A stretch of 64,000 bases of DNA from positions 2,914,001 through 2,978,000 of the forward strand of contig JAEILZ010000007.1 in the NCBI GenBank assembly GCA_018873225.1. The letters run 5' to 3'. This DNA comes from [Phialemoniopsis] sp. UDSM-2020 (Eukaryota; Ascomycota; Sordariomycetes; Thyridiales; Thyridiaceae). Of this stretch, positions 34,297 to 45,877 are shown piece after piece. The notes below the pieces were generated by a model. That model worked only from the letters and a program-made list of their open reading frames with translations. It was not told the DNA's origin and searched no databases. Position 1 is the stretch's first letter, and every line of letters begins with the position of its first letter. The translations under genes and the position numbers were made by a program.

Positions 34297-35436
34297 ATGA
34301 GTCTGGCCGGTGCAGTACCGCTGCAGAGCGGCCAGGCCGTCCAGCCGAACCCCGTCCCCACACTGGCCGCACCTTTCAACCCAGTGCCCTCGGACAACTC
34401 GACGCCGCGCGCAGGAAGCGACGCCGGGAACGATGCTGATGATGTAGGAGAGGCGGGGGACAAGAAACAGAAGAAGCGAGGGCTATTCGGCTTTGGAAAG
34501 AAGAAGACGACGAGCGAGCAGTCGTCCAAGATCATGGACAAGCCCGACCTGCCCCCGCCGGAGCCTTCAGAGAAGGAACGGCCCACCCGGCGAACCACGG
34601 CCTCTCCCATCCAGACCGAGCACACCTACATGACGCCCGCTTCGCCTGGCCGTGGCGCCATGGCGTCTTCGCCACGCCTGTCCTCCCCTGCGGGATCGCA
34701 AATCTTTGAGCGCAACGTCCAAGAGAGCACCGTCCTGATGCCCAACTCTCCCGCGATCCCCTCGCACATCTCGACAGAGAATCACATCCCACCTGTCCTC
34801 GATGCGTCTTCCGAGGCCATCACAGACAACCACCTCGACCCAGACAGCGTGGAGATCATCACCCACACCGTTCACCAGCCTGCCGCCGTTACCGTCTCGG
34901 AGGCTCTGACCCACGACAGCAGCAGCAACGTCGGCGCTGGGTCGTGGACTGACGAATTGGCTGCCTTTGCCGCAGAGAAGGACGATGGCGCGTCCAATTA
35001 CGGCTCTTTCGACACGACCGACGTACGCCGCCTGAGCTTTATATCATTCGCTGATGTCGTACAAGCCGAGCAGGGCGCACCCCATACCGGTGCCTCTGCA
35101 TCGCGGGATTCCATGCACCTGGCAGGTCTGACCAGCCTTGCATCGGCCGGTGCTAACCGGTCACCCAGTCCCATTCGCTCCCCTGTCTCGTCCCAGGGTG
35201 GCCCAGGGACATCGCCGCCCACGAGCAAGTCAGGCTCCATCAAGGGGCTTGAGATGTCTCCGGTCAGGAAACCACTTGGCAGTCCCACGGTGTCAGCGAC
35301 TGCGCAGCACACTGGTGCGGGTGGCGAGATCAGCATAGAGACCATGTCGCAGGCCTTGAGGCGTACGGGAAGTAGGGATTTGAGCGCCGTCAAGAGCCTG
35401 CCGACGAGCCCTATCGAAGGGCCGTCTTCCCGGTAG
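34297..35436 (+). CDS. disordered Ser/Pro-rich hypothetical protein, 379 aa
   Basis: Single exon, 379 aa, beginning CAATGAGTC after a long leader. The protein is rich in Ser, Pro, Thr and Ala, with many SP/TP sites that would suit proline-directed kinases. A short basic-aromatic block KKQKKRGLFGFGKKK lies near residues 56-70, and a probably conserved motif RRLSFISFADVV lies near residue 245; a further block ISIETMSQALRRTGSRDLS is close to the C-terminus. The RRLS within the motif resembles a PKA/Ypk-type phosphosite. No membrane segment or enzyme fold is visible. The basic patch could bind acidic lipids or serve as a nuclear signal (inference). I cannot assign a family; the long leader suggests translational or transcriptional regulation. 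Confidence 0.7.
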   Translation: MSLAGAVPLQSGQAVQPNPVPTLAAPFNPVPSDNSTPRAGSDAGNDADDVGEAGDKKQKKRGLFGFGKKKTTSEQSSKIMDKPDLPPPEPSEKERPTRRTTASPIQTEHTYMTPASPGRGAMASSPRLSSPAGSQIFERNVQESTVLMPNSPAIPSHISTENHIPPVLDASSEAITDNHLDPDSVEIITHTVHQPAAVTVSEALTHDSSSNVGAGSWTDELAAFAAEKDDGASNYGSFDTTDVRRLSFISFADVVQAEQGAPHTGASASRDSMHLAGLTSLASAGANRSPSPIRSPVSSQGGPGTSPPTSKSGSIKGLEMSPVRKPLGSPTVSATAQHTGAGGEISIETMSQALRRTGSRDLSAVKSLPTSPIEGPSSR

Positions 35437-37166
35437 GCCCGAAGCATACGGCCAATGTGAAACAACCGGCAACCCCTTTCTTGAATGATGAGTGTCTGAG
35501 CGGAGAGGGCTGGAGTATCGACTTCTTTCCCAGTATGGGTTCAGTACTATTGAAGGCAATAAAGGAGGAATAGTGTTTTTGAGTTGTCTTCAGATATATC
35601 ACGGTTTTGCTTGGCGTACACACCTATGTTATTTTCAGCCCACCGCGTCAGAACACCCTGGTATCAGTGCCAGATGGTAGTTGATGGCTTTATACGAGAT
35701 TGGGTGGCGTTTCATTTCTCTCTTTCGTTCAAGTTGCTTGGACCTCTCTCTGCGAGGTTGCCTTAGTCCCCTCGAACGCAAGACGAATACCTACTTTTGA
35801 AGAAGCAAGCGGGCGTGCTATGGGAGTTTGACACAGGAAGCAAAGGCAAGGAACCTATTTTCCAAGGTGTATCAATGCCAAATATTACCGTTTCCTTGCA
35901 ATTTGGGATCCCAATCTTCATGATGCTGCGTGAACGCCTTTGTGCTCTTGAGTTTGGTTTGTCTCGAGGGTACGGACATCCCCATTGGGGACTCAGCAGA
36001 TGAGCTGGATGAATCGGGCTCCCCGATGGTTTGAGTGTATTGACCACGTCTCGAGCGAGTCGAATCAACAAGAGCGAAGCCGGCATTCCAATTCATGACA
36101 CATGTGATCGAGCGCCCTCCGAAGACAGGCGGTTGATCATGAACATCCACCAATGGCCGTGGACGTCCGGGGAGTCAGGAAGGCAGGGAGGGCGTTATGA
36201 CTGGTTTGGGCGGCCGATAATAGGCCACCGGGCACCGGATCGGGGAGTTGGGGCTGGTTTTGCTGTGCCAAGATATCGGCATAAAGCCGGTCAGGCCCCA
36301 CTTGGACACGTCAAGGCTCCGAACTCAGGCCCGGACGGGCCAATCACGGCGAGGCATTTTTCAATTGGCAGCGAGAAAGGCTCCAAGCGGTTGCAACTAA
36401 GACGACACTTTGGGCATTAGAGGCAAAAGATTGGAAAGACTCCACTCGGTGTTATTGCCGAGTCTGCCCAACTCTTGCTCGCCTTTTGTTTTTGCTCATA
36501 TTTGACCGTTCTCGTATTGAGACAGCAGAGGTATTCGTTCGACTTGTTATCAGCAGTGGCGGCAATAACACGGGTGGAGAGGGAAGTGATGTGCGCTCAA
36601 ACTTTTTTCTTCACTTCCCTGACTTGCACCGATTTGGCAACTCTCTCATGCATGCAACGGTAAAAGGTTTTCCTGGGCGCGCTCGATTCTCTCCACTAGG
36701 AAATCTAGAGCCACAGCAAACCCAACACACGGTCGGTCGTGGATGGGGCCGTGATACCCGCCTGGCCCCGATGCTCGGCGCAGGAGTTTCCTGGGGGCGG
36801 GGCCAACTAAGGAGTAGTAGTGACTCTTTCTGCTCGAGGGGGGTTTTTTGACATTGAGATAAGATGCGGCGAGTGCCCTCTTTTCCTCGAGTTCCTGGCT
36901 AGTCTCTCTTTGTATTTGGTGACTATGTCTTGGCTCTCGTGTCTCTGCCTCCATGATATGAGACTCTCTTGTTGTTGTTGATAATACACTGGATGAAAAC
37001 AACATATATTTGTATAGCAGCAAAGACTATTACATCCGTTCGCCTCTTAATACTATTACATTGGCCTCATCTGGATCAAGGACAAGTCCATACGATGACC
37101 CTACTTCTTTGTTGCCCGATATAAAACGCTCTAACCAAACCCACCTCCCTACTACCCACTACGCCG
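35437..37166. promoter_or_regulatory. intergenic region upstream of the MFS gene
   Basis: 1.73 kb, with 3' flank of the 379-aa gene and the promoter of the transporter. No ORF with recognisable content. A TATA-box candidate is listed separately. Confidence 0.35.
37120..37126 (+). promoter_or_regulatory. TATA-box candidate of the MFS gene
   Basis: TATAAAA lies 40 bases before the ATG at 37167, implying a very short 5' leader if used. Confidence 0.45.
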
Positions 37167-39054
37167 ATGCACGGGAGTGATGAAAAATCCACAACGGCCG
37201 CGGGCTCAGGCCCGGGCGCCGACCCCGACCGTCCCAGGCCACACCGGCCCGACGACGTGGAGCTCGGCCCGGCCCTGACGTCCTCCTCCCATACCCACTC
37301 CCACTCGGACTCGGACTCGAGCAGCTCCCAGCACGACAGCGAGGACAACGAGGACGCCCTCTCGCGGCTCTCGACCCACCACTCCATCGGGCCAGACATG
37401 TCGGCGCCCATCGAGCCGCAGAGCTCCGTCGTCGAGATCCCGGACAGCTTCTACGACCGCCTGCCGCCCTCGCGTAAGGTCGTCATCGTGACCGTGGCCT
37501 CGTTCTCGGCGTTCCTGTCGCCCATGACAAGCACGACGGTGCTGTCGGCCGTGCCCGAGGTCGCCGCCGAATATGGGACGACCGGCGCCGTCATCAACAT
37601 CTCCAACGCGCTGTACATGCTCTTCATGGGTATCTCCCCCGTGCTCTGGGGGCCCCTCGCGCAGGTGTACGGCCGCCGGATCGCGCTGTTGACGGCCACG
37701 ATCCTGTTCTTCCTGAGCAATCTGGCGTCGGCGCTGGCGCCGAACCTCGCGGCGTTCTTCGTGTTTCGGATGTGCACTGCTTTCCAGGGGACGGCGCTGA
37801 TTTTGGTGGGCGCTGCTTGTATCGGGTACGTTTCCTTGACGCATACACCACATTGCAAAAAAACACAGCTCAAACTGACCCTTTCTCTTCCTCTGATACA
37901 GAGACATCTACCGCCCCACCGAGCGCGGCACCGCTCTGGGCTGGTACTTCTCCGGCGGGCTCACGGGCCCGGCCATCGGCCCCGTCATCGGCGGCATCAT
38001 CGTCACCTACGCCTCGTGGCGCGTCATCTTCTGGCTGCAGACCGCGCTGTCGGGCGTCGCCGTCGTCGGCACCTTTTTCCTGCTCCCCGAGACCATCTTC
38101 CACCGGAAAGCAGACGACCTCGAGGGCCTGCCCCGACGCAGGAAGCTCCGCGTCTTGGGGTCGATGATGAGCCCCTGGCGCGTAGTCAAACTGTTCCGCT
38201 ACCCCAACCTCAACCTCGTCGGCCTCGCGTCTTCCTCTTTACTATGGAACATGTTCTCCGTCCTCACGCCCATCCGCTACGTGCTCAACCCGCGCTTCCA
38301 CCTGACCACCCCGCTCCAAGCAGGCCTGTTCTACCTCGCTCCGGGGTGCGGCTACCTACTAGGCACGCTCGGAGGCGGCCGGTACGCAGACTACATGGCC
38401 AAGAAGTGGATCCGCAAGCGCAACGGCGTGCGCATCCCCGAGGACCGCCTGCGCTCGGCGCTGCCGTTCATGGGCATCATGATACCGGCGTGCCTGTTGA
38501 TCTACGGGTGGGCCGTGGAGAAGAACGCGGGCGGGATCCCGCTCGTCGTGATCGCGCTGTTCGTCCAGGGCGTGGCACAGCTGCATGCCTTTCCCAGCTT
38601 GAACACGTACTGCCTCGATGTGGTGCCGGGCCGAGGGGCTGAGGTCATCGCGGGCAACTACCTAATCCGGTACGTGTTTGCGTGCGCCGGATCCGCCGTG
38701 GTCCTGCCTGCCGTCGAGGCGATCGGTGTCGGGTGGTTCAGCACCATCAGCGCTCTGTTTGTGTTTGTCAGCGCGGGCGCGGTGTGGGCTACTGTCCTCT
38801 GGGGCAAGGGTTGGAGAGACAAGGTCGATCTCAAGAGGAGGGCGGAGCGGGAAAAGAGGAGGGCGCGGAAGAGGGCTCGGCAGGAAAAGGCGGAGGCGGT
38901 GGGCGAGGAGCACGTGCAGGTTGATGACGACGTCGAAGACATGGAGGAAGAGGTGGATGTTGTGCTGGAGGGCGGGCATGATCACTCGAAGAAGACAGTC
39001 ATTTCGAAAGATCGCGATGTGGAAAAGGCGATGGCGGATAAGGATGGGAGATAG
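37167..39054 (+). CDS. MFS transporter, DHA1 drug:H+ antiporter type
   Basis: Two exons, 37167-37825 and 37902-39054, with the junction recreating the antiporter loop IG|DIYRPTERGTALGWYFSGG; 603 aa. A hydrophilic N-terminal region of about 100 residues (Asp/Ser/His-rich) precedes 12 predicted membrane segments. GPLAQVYGRRIALL is the motif A loop between TM2 and TM3, and SGGLTGPAIGPVIGG is the motif C of antiporters in TM5. TM6 to TM7 are joined by a basic loop, and the C-terminus is a long charged tail (KRRAEREKRRARKRARQEK then acidic). The family exports small molecules, polyamines or azole-type drugs using the proton gradient, as Qdr/Dtr/Aqr in yeast; the substrate is unknown here. It converges with the membrane protein that ends at 40146. 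Confidence 0.88.
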
Positions 39055-40145
39055 GGGCTGGTTTGCAGACATACTACAGGCTGCAGTGGAACGACGGACA
39101 TGATATACACGAAGGATGTAATGAGGATGACGATTTCGAAAAGGCCATCGAGGAACTGGCAGTAATTAGGGGAAAGTAGAGAAAGCAAAATTTTGATACC
39201 CAGGGGAAAAGATAGACTAGGCTGGGGTTTTCCAGACTGCCATAATAAACCTCCCAGGTCTAGACGTTTGCAATAGTAAGATATCAAGTACAAAGCCTTG
39301 AATAGAGACAACTTACACACAAGTGAAGACTTGACTGAGCCAAGCTATGAGAGACAACGACATCCATCACCTTGCAAGTGGCAGAGGCTCAGGAAGGAGG
39401 AAGACCAGGCAGTGAAAGGGCAATGAATGCAAGCAGTATATTCAAAACGGATCGAATCCCAAAGACCTTAAACTTATCTCGTTTCACTCGTGTGACCCCG
39501 GCCTCACGCCGGGACACTTCGTCTTCCGCACCATGCACCGCCAATCGTGTTTTTCCAACGAGTGCAGATCCATATTTTCCCCAAAACAATTCACGATCCC
39601 AGTGTCCTATAAACCCCAGGGGCGGAATCTTTGCAGATGGGCCCCTCTTTCAGAGAAATTACACCACCGTTGATGAGAAAAGCCAAATGAGAACAAACAG
39701 CGTGACAATCAAGAACTCCTCCCCAAGAGGTCTCGGACCGGACTGAAGGTCCTGTCTTTCATAAACCCGGAAAACAAAGTGCCAATCTAAACACAGACAA
39801 TCCAGACTCGCTCGGGCACTCAAGGAAGCCCGAGGCCGGAGGCTTGAACAGGAATAAAGAAAGGAGGTATCAGGCGGAGAGAGGAGCCAAGGCCACAACG
39901 CCAAACGCCCGTTACGCCGTTAATCATATCCCCTTATGAAACTCGACAGACCTAGCGCAGACGCGAAAGACTCGCAGCCAGCCCAGGGTTTTGTGTGTAG
40001 ACGCATGCTGTCGCCGCGTGCAATGGGTTCAGTGCGTACAAATCTCATGGTGCAAAAGTGGCAAGGTAGTACAGACAGGAGAAATTCCCATCCGTGACAC
40101 CCAGTGCCAATTGACAGGCTCCCACACCATTGAAACCATGCACGC
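39055..40145. other. intergenic region between convergent genes
   Basis: 1.09 kb holding the 3' flanks of the MFS gene and of the minus-strand membrane-protein gene. Short ORFs (for example 39372-39746) have no recognisable content. A weak GGGGC/GCCCC inverted repeat lies near 39620-39645. Confidence 0.35.
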
Positions 40146-41527
40146 TTACTTCTTCAGAACGGCATCGTAGATGCTGACCAGGCCAGTGACGAAGCAGCCG
40201 ACAATGACGCCCCTCCAGCCGCCGTAGACGGCCGAGTTGATGCGGGCAACAGAGTCCTGGTCAACGAGGCCCCAGAAGTTGACACCCTGCTCGTAGATAG
40301 CGTAGGTCAGGATGGCCTTGGCAATGCTGAAGACCATGGGGTCCACAACATACTCGAGCTGGTGAGCCTTGCGGCCACGGCCCGAGTGGCTGGCAGAAGA
40401 CAGGTTGAAGAAGTAGCCAAAGACCGAGGGGATGATGTAGCTGGTGAAGGCCCAGAGGAGGACGGGAGACCAGAAAGACGAGGTGAGCAGCAGGAACATG
40501 TCCGGGATGTGCACAGGGTAGTCCGAGGTGCGCAGGATGGGGATGGACGGGATGGTGAAGGCGTAGCGGTCGGCGAGGACCTCGGGGCGCAGGCGGAACA
40601 GCTCAAAGGCGGAGATCACGAACAGAATGGCGTGAACAGTCGACAGCGACTCGCGGGTGACCTGAGTGACCTCGGGGATGCCAGAGTCCTGGTAGATGGA
40701 GGTGACGCGCTCCCTCACGGCGAGGGTGCTGCGGTCGACGGCCTGGGCGACGTCGGCGGGAGAGGCCGGCAGGGGAATGCGGCTGGCGAGGGACAGGGCG
40801 CGGCCGGGGGTGCGGGCGAGAGCAGTCGTCACACCGACGGGCTCATCCTCGCTGCTAGAAACGCGTCCTGTTAGCACATCTCGAAGTCTTGTCACAGGTG
40901 TTTACTTTTGGCGCCTGTCGCAAAAACGCGCGCAACAGGGCCAGGCGCTGGCAAGTGACTTACTCGACGGGGAGCTCCTCCTGGGCCTTGGTCTGTCTCC
41001 TCTTGTTGACCTTAAGCTCGGGGGCCTCCTTCTTGACAGGAGAACCTATCGCGCGAGCGCGGCTGCTGTAGTAAGGCGCGAGGCTCGAGTCGGACTGGAA
41101 GCGCGCAGAGTTCTCCGACAGGTAATCGTCGAGAGCCTGCTCGAGCTCCGCCTTCTTCTGGCTGGCATAACTATTTCGAGGGTTGCGCGAGTTAGCGACA
41201 ATTTTTCTTGTAGCTGGCATTATGGTAGAGTATCGCGCTGCTGGTGGTGGTCCTTAGGTGTCGCGCGCCTGGGGTTCGAGCGAGCTATGACGCGCTATGA
41301 CCAGGGCATCGCGATGCCTTTAAACCACCAGAAAAAGCAGCAACGCGATCCTTTGTTTGCGATAATGATGCGACAGGCAAATCTACAGCTTGCGCCATAG
41401 TTTGCATGGTCGCAAAAGGGTGTGAGGTGGGCGAAACGTACTCCTTGAGGCCGACCTTGTTGGCGAGCTCAGCCAGATCAGACTTGCGCTGTCGCGTCAA
41501 CCAGCTGTTTCCGGTAGAAGTGGACAT
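40146..41527 (-). CDS. membrane protein with N-terminal SAP/HeH-like segment, 333 aa
   Basis: Three exons: 41527-41442, 41170-40964 and 40854-40146, 333 aa. The first junction creates KSDLAELANKVGLKDYASQKKAELEQALDD, two helices separated by a short turn as in SAP or helix-extension-helix domains, about residues 10-48. A basic linker (KKEAPELKVNKRRQTK) and an amphipathic region follow, then about four hydrophobic segments: AILFVISAFELF, the long LLLTSSFWSPVLLWAFTSYI, SIAKAILTYAIY, and GVIVGCFVTGLVSIY at the C-terminus. Such a combination is seen in inner nuclear membrane proteins (Heh1/Src1, Man1), though those have other luminal domains; nuclear-envelope/ER location is an inference. The last acceptor is a TAGCAG tandem, so a one-residue variant is possible. 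I do not know a name for this family. Confidence 0.75.
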
Positions 41528-42650
41528 GGCGACGAGTTGTATATCGGTTTTGCAATGCAGATGCAGAGAATAGGTTATATCCAAGAAAGACACACGTGGG
41601 GTCTTAATGGACAAGCAGACAAAAAGGAAGCTTTTATGCCGGGATGGTGATGCTTGTGCACAAGGTTTGGGTTTGTTGTGATTTCTGGTAAGGTATTGGG
41701 TGAGAGGGAGGGGAGGGGGGTGCGAAAGTGCGATGGCTTGTTGTTTATTATTTTGGGGGGCGTGGAAGACGGACTGGGGTTTGTTGTGGTCTCTTCCGGA
41801 GGGAAAAAAGAGAGGAAGAGAGGTGGAAAAGGTGCTGCTTTTTCGGTGGGCGGGTCCCCTTCAGCGCTGTTTTTAGTGACCAGTCGCCAGAAAGAGAAAA
41901 AAGAGGTGGCTGGGGAATGACTTGATTTCCCACACTCTCAATACGGGCAGGCCACTACAGGGCTGTCAGGGCCGATCCAGCGCGTTTTGCGACTGCAATG
42001 TTACAGTGGGTGCTGTTAGTGGATCACTTCCCGGGGTGCGCTGAATCATGCAATACCATTGGCCACATCCTCAGATTACACCCGGTTTAGTGGCTTTTTG
42101 ACAGGATTGCACGATGCGTTGGCATGTCGACTGCTAACAGACCAGAGAGAAAAGAAGAGGACACCGAGCTATTGTCTTCTTTGGGGGCAGAACATGAGGT
42201 CACCTGCCGCAACGGCCAAAAGCTTACTTTTCGACGATGGGAAATTGCTGAAGAATGCTGCGAGTCAGCAGCCACTCTGGGTTAGGACGGCTCGTCCAAA
42301 TCAAATGTTTGTCTTGACAATTCCCCGGCACTTTTGTGCTCTCTGTGCGTGCTCTCTCTGTAGCTCTGGTCTGCTTTGCTGTGTAGAGTGATGATGTGCT
42401 GTGTTGTGGATGTCATACGAGATTGCAACGCTGAATGGCGGTGTCAACCACCGAGGACCCATCATAGCTGGAGCTCGAGAACAATGAGCTCTTGAAATCA
42501 AGAGGTCGTTATGCGAATATGAACAATGCCTTTCAATATGTGAAACATGCGTAGATCATGACCAGCTATGTCAAAAAACCTCCTTGGGCCAGTGCTGATA
42601 AACAATCCTCGCACTTCATATACCCACCCAGCCGCTGGGCTGCCGGTCCC
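41528..42650. other. intergenic region
   Basis: 1.1 kb: promoter of the 333-aa membrane protein gene (reading leftward) and 3' flank of the P450 gene. Includes a G-rich stretch near 41700-41830. No coding content recognised. Confidence 0.35.
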
Positions 42651-44690
42651 TCAGGCATCGATAAAGTTGACAAACCTCTCCTCCCCTCTCTTGACCAGTC
42701 TGACCGGCACATACGCGCTGCCGTGCAGCTTGAGCGTCAGCAGCGTCGTCGCCGCGCGCAGCGTCTCCCGGCACCGCGCCTGCGCCCGCTGGTACACGGC
42801 CGCCCTCTCCGGCCGCGACATGCGCGCCACCGCCTCGTCGCTGTAGCCCAGACCTTGACCGGGGCCGTCGTCGTCGACGGCGAGCTCGAGGCTGTACCGC
42901 TGGAACAGCACCGCCAGCGCCGCGATGATCTCGACCTGCGCGATGCGCCGGCCGAGGCAGCTGCGCGCGCCCTCGGAGAAAGGAATAAAACTGCCCCGGT
43001 GCGGGTGGAACAGCTGCGCGCTCGTGTCCGGCCCCTGGAACCCGCCGTAGTCCTCCGTGTCCTCGTCCGCCGCCGACACCGCTGCCCCTTTGGTCCCGGC
43101 CGCCTTCTCGCCCGTGCGGAACCACCGCTCGGGCACGTAGTCGTCGAGGTCCTGCGGCGCGCCCGTCAGCTTGCTCGGCCGCGTCGGCCAGAAGCGCGGG
43201 TTGCGCTGCACCGCCACGGCGCTGATGATGATGGTCATGTCGGCGGGCAGCGTGAGCTTGTCGCCCTCGCACGACGTCACGACGGGGTTGCCCGACCGCG
43301 CGACGACCTTGGGGATGCCGATGACGGGCGGCATCGTGCGCAGCGTCTCGTTCATCGTCGCGCCGAGCATGCCGGCCAGCATCGTGTTGACGTTTTGCTC
43401 GTAGTCCCACGTCGACGGGTCCGAGTCGCCAAACAGGCGGTCGATGTCAGCCTGTAGCTGTCTCTGCGCGGCCGGGTTGGTCGCCAGCTCGAGTAAGGTG
43501 AAGTGCAGCACGTTGGCCGTCGTCTCGTGACCCGCGACCGTAATGATAAAAGCGTTGCCGATGATGTCGTCGTCGTCCAACTCGATGCCCTTGCCCGTCT
43601 TGTCGCCGTACTTGGTCCGCACAAGCTGGCCCATGATATCCATGCCGCCCTCACCGCGATCCCCGCGTCGCACGTCCTCGATCTTGTCGGCCAGGAACTC
43701 CTTCATGTACTGCCTGTAGTTCTTGTCTGCTTCTGCTGCCTCCTTGACCGCCTTGAACGGTAGTATGTTAAGAAGCCTCTTGGGAACCAACAAGAGCACA
43801 ATGATCCGTTCCAGCACCGTAGCCAAGGACTCTGCAAACGTCATGGAATGGCCCGCAGGCGGCGTCAGCGAGCCGTACTTCTTGAGCCGCGGGTCCATGT
43901 CCGCCGGCATGCTCTGCCCAGGCCACAGGAAGCGCAACCCAAAGCCTACGTAGCCGATAATGTTGAGCGCGAGCGTCATGGTGTCGTGCTCGATCGACTT
44001 GATGGTAGCGCCGGGCCCCTTCCGCAGCCAGTTGTCGACCATGCCCTGGGACTGGTGGATGGCCTCGGCGAAGGTATGCGCGGCGTTGCGCTCGTTGAAA
44101 GACGCGCTCGTCACCTTGCGGTGCATGCGCCACAGCTGGCCCTCGGTCGTGAGCACGTTCTCGCCAAAGAGGGCGAGGAGCTTGTACGTCTCGGTCAGCT
44201 TGGGGAAGTCCTCGCGGCGCGCCGCGACCTGCCGAATCACGTCGGCGTCGGCGGTGAACATGAGCAGACGGAAGGGCGACACCACGATGAAGCTGTCGCC
44301 CAGCTGCCGATAGGGCTCGCTCAGCTCCCGGAAGCCAAACTCTGGGTCCATGATGCTGTGACCAGGTCAGATCTTGAGTGCCCGATATGAGTAGACCGAT
44401 ATACATACAGGTTCCATTTCTTAAGGTAAGACTTAGGCAGCACCCTGGTCAACGGTTTAACAAGCCTCCATGTGAGTTGCCACCATCTGTTGAAAGGTTC
44501 AACAGCTGCAGAGCATGGGTTAGCGGCAGAACGTGAAGTAGCAAGTATGACCCTGTCTCGACTTACGGACGACGAGATAAGGCACCCCGGACTGACGAGC
44601 CTTGTCAATATTGCTACGCAGGCCATTCAAAACTTGGAAGACTGCGAGGGCGACTATGACCCCGCCCAGCAGGAATAATGAGGAGATCAT
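42651..44690 (-). CDS. cytochrome P450 monooxygenase
   Basis: Three exons: 44690-44567, 44505-44409 and 44355-42651, 641 aa. The first two small exons supply the N-terminal membrane anchor (LFLLGGVIVALAVFQVL) and the linker region WWQLTWRLVKPLTRVLP; junctions keep phase with GTAAGT and GTATGT donors and a CTAAC branch for the first intron. The large exon holds the P450 core: C-helix WRMHRKV, I-helix VAGHETT (oxygen activation), ETLR of the K-helix ExxR, PERW, and the haem-binding loop PFSEGARSCLGRR with Cys540 as thiolate ligand. It is long for a fungal P450 because of an Ala/Gly/Asp-rich insertion before the haem loop. ER-membrane location with a P450 reductase partner is expected. The CYP family and substrate were not determined. 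An MFS transporter lies 3.6 kb past its 3' end. Confidence 0.92.
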
Positions 44691-45877
44691 ATTGTGTGGT
44701 ATTGGCCCGCGAACCCAGAGAATCCGTTAAGAGAGGCTATATCAGGTATCGTCGAGTGCGTGCGTGTGTGAAAGTAGTGTACGCAATAGGAATAGAATGA
44801 TCCGAAATACAGCGATTCAGACAATGCCAGAGATCAGGGATGAGACTTGAAAGTATAAAGTCTCGTGTGGCGGATTAGGTGGCTCTTTTCGTTCCTGTTT
44901 CATGACGCGAAACGCTATGACGGTTGAAAGCGTTCCGAGCCCAGTGGCAGATGTCGTACAGGCGCTCAATATCACAAGCCAGTTCGGAGAAGCAAGCAAA
45001 CAAGAAACAAAAAGGAACTATTCTGAGAATCTAATAGTCTAATAGGTTTTCATTTATTGGCTTTCGGAGGAGGAGGGATGAAACTATCCGTTGCTACCCC
45101 ACGTATTAGGGATGGCGGCTTCCCGAGTAGTGAAAGCGGCGGCCGTCGATGGACAACATGGACTGGCAAAGTGGTCTAGGCAAGCCAGGATAGCAGGGCT
45201 TGCAGGGTTGTGAGGGCCGGCACCGATCTTTGTTTCGGATGGCTTGGTTCCCGTGCACTAGGCCGGGCTGGTTGCAGGGCCGTAATGAATTGTTTCCATC
45301 TTTTGCACCGAGGTACTGCCCGTATCTCGGATTTCCCTTGAAGCATACTTTAATAAATCACTGTGGATAATTGGCTACATGGCTTGTTGCTATGCTCGAC
45401 TAGGATCAAAGTGTCAGCATCCTGGATCTCATAGCCTATCAGCCAAGCGCGCATTGGATTTGAGACAGAATACGACGAGATGAGGGTGGACACGGATGCG
45501 GAGAAGTAGAAAACACGTAGGAAAAGAGGAGATTGACTGACTAGGTACTCCGTACAGTGAGATGTCCCAGAACACAAGCTTGACAGGTAAGAGAATTTAG
45601 ACATAATTTTTGGGTTGCATCCTTCGAGTCCTCACCTGGCTGGATGGAGTGGCAGGTGGAGGTGCTAAAATCCTATTTGGTAGACAATCCTGGTGGATCG
45701 CATGGGCTACTCCATCCGTACAAGGCAATTGCAGGGGTGAATGTCTTACGGGGAATCGCAAAAATCAACGACACTTGGCAATCACATGTGTCAACGAGAT
45801 ACCACACCAACGTCCACCACGTCTCACACCGTATTCCCGATCGAGGTTTCATCAGAGGCCACGCTCTTCCTCTCATA
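44691..45877. promoter_or_regulatory. divergent promoter region P450 / translin
   Basis: 1.19 kb between two divergent starts. The translin reading frame is open upstream to 45644 with in-frame ATGs, but the segment before 45878 does not look like translin. No other coding content was found. Confidence 0.4.

Noticed and set aside
37206..37907. 233-codon minus-strand ORF opposite the MFS first exon
   Set aside because: Antisense shadow of a GC-rich exon; composition Arg/Gly/Val/His without domain content.
42616..43410. 264-codon overlapping minus frame and plus-strand frame 42558-43457 within the P450
   Set aside because: Shadows of the GC3-rich P450 exon; Arg/Ala/Gly/Pro-rich with no motifs.
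45644..45877. Longer N-terminus for translin
   Set aside because: The frame is open with ATGs but the added 78 residues have no translin similarity, while the start at 45878 gives the normal family length.
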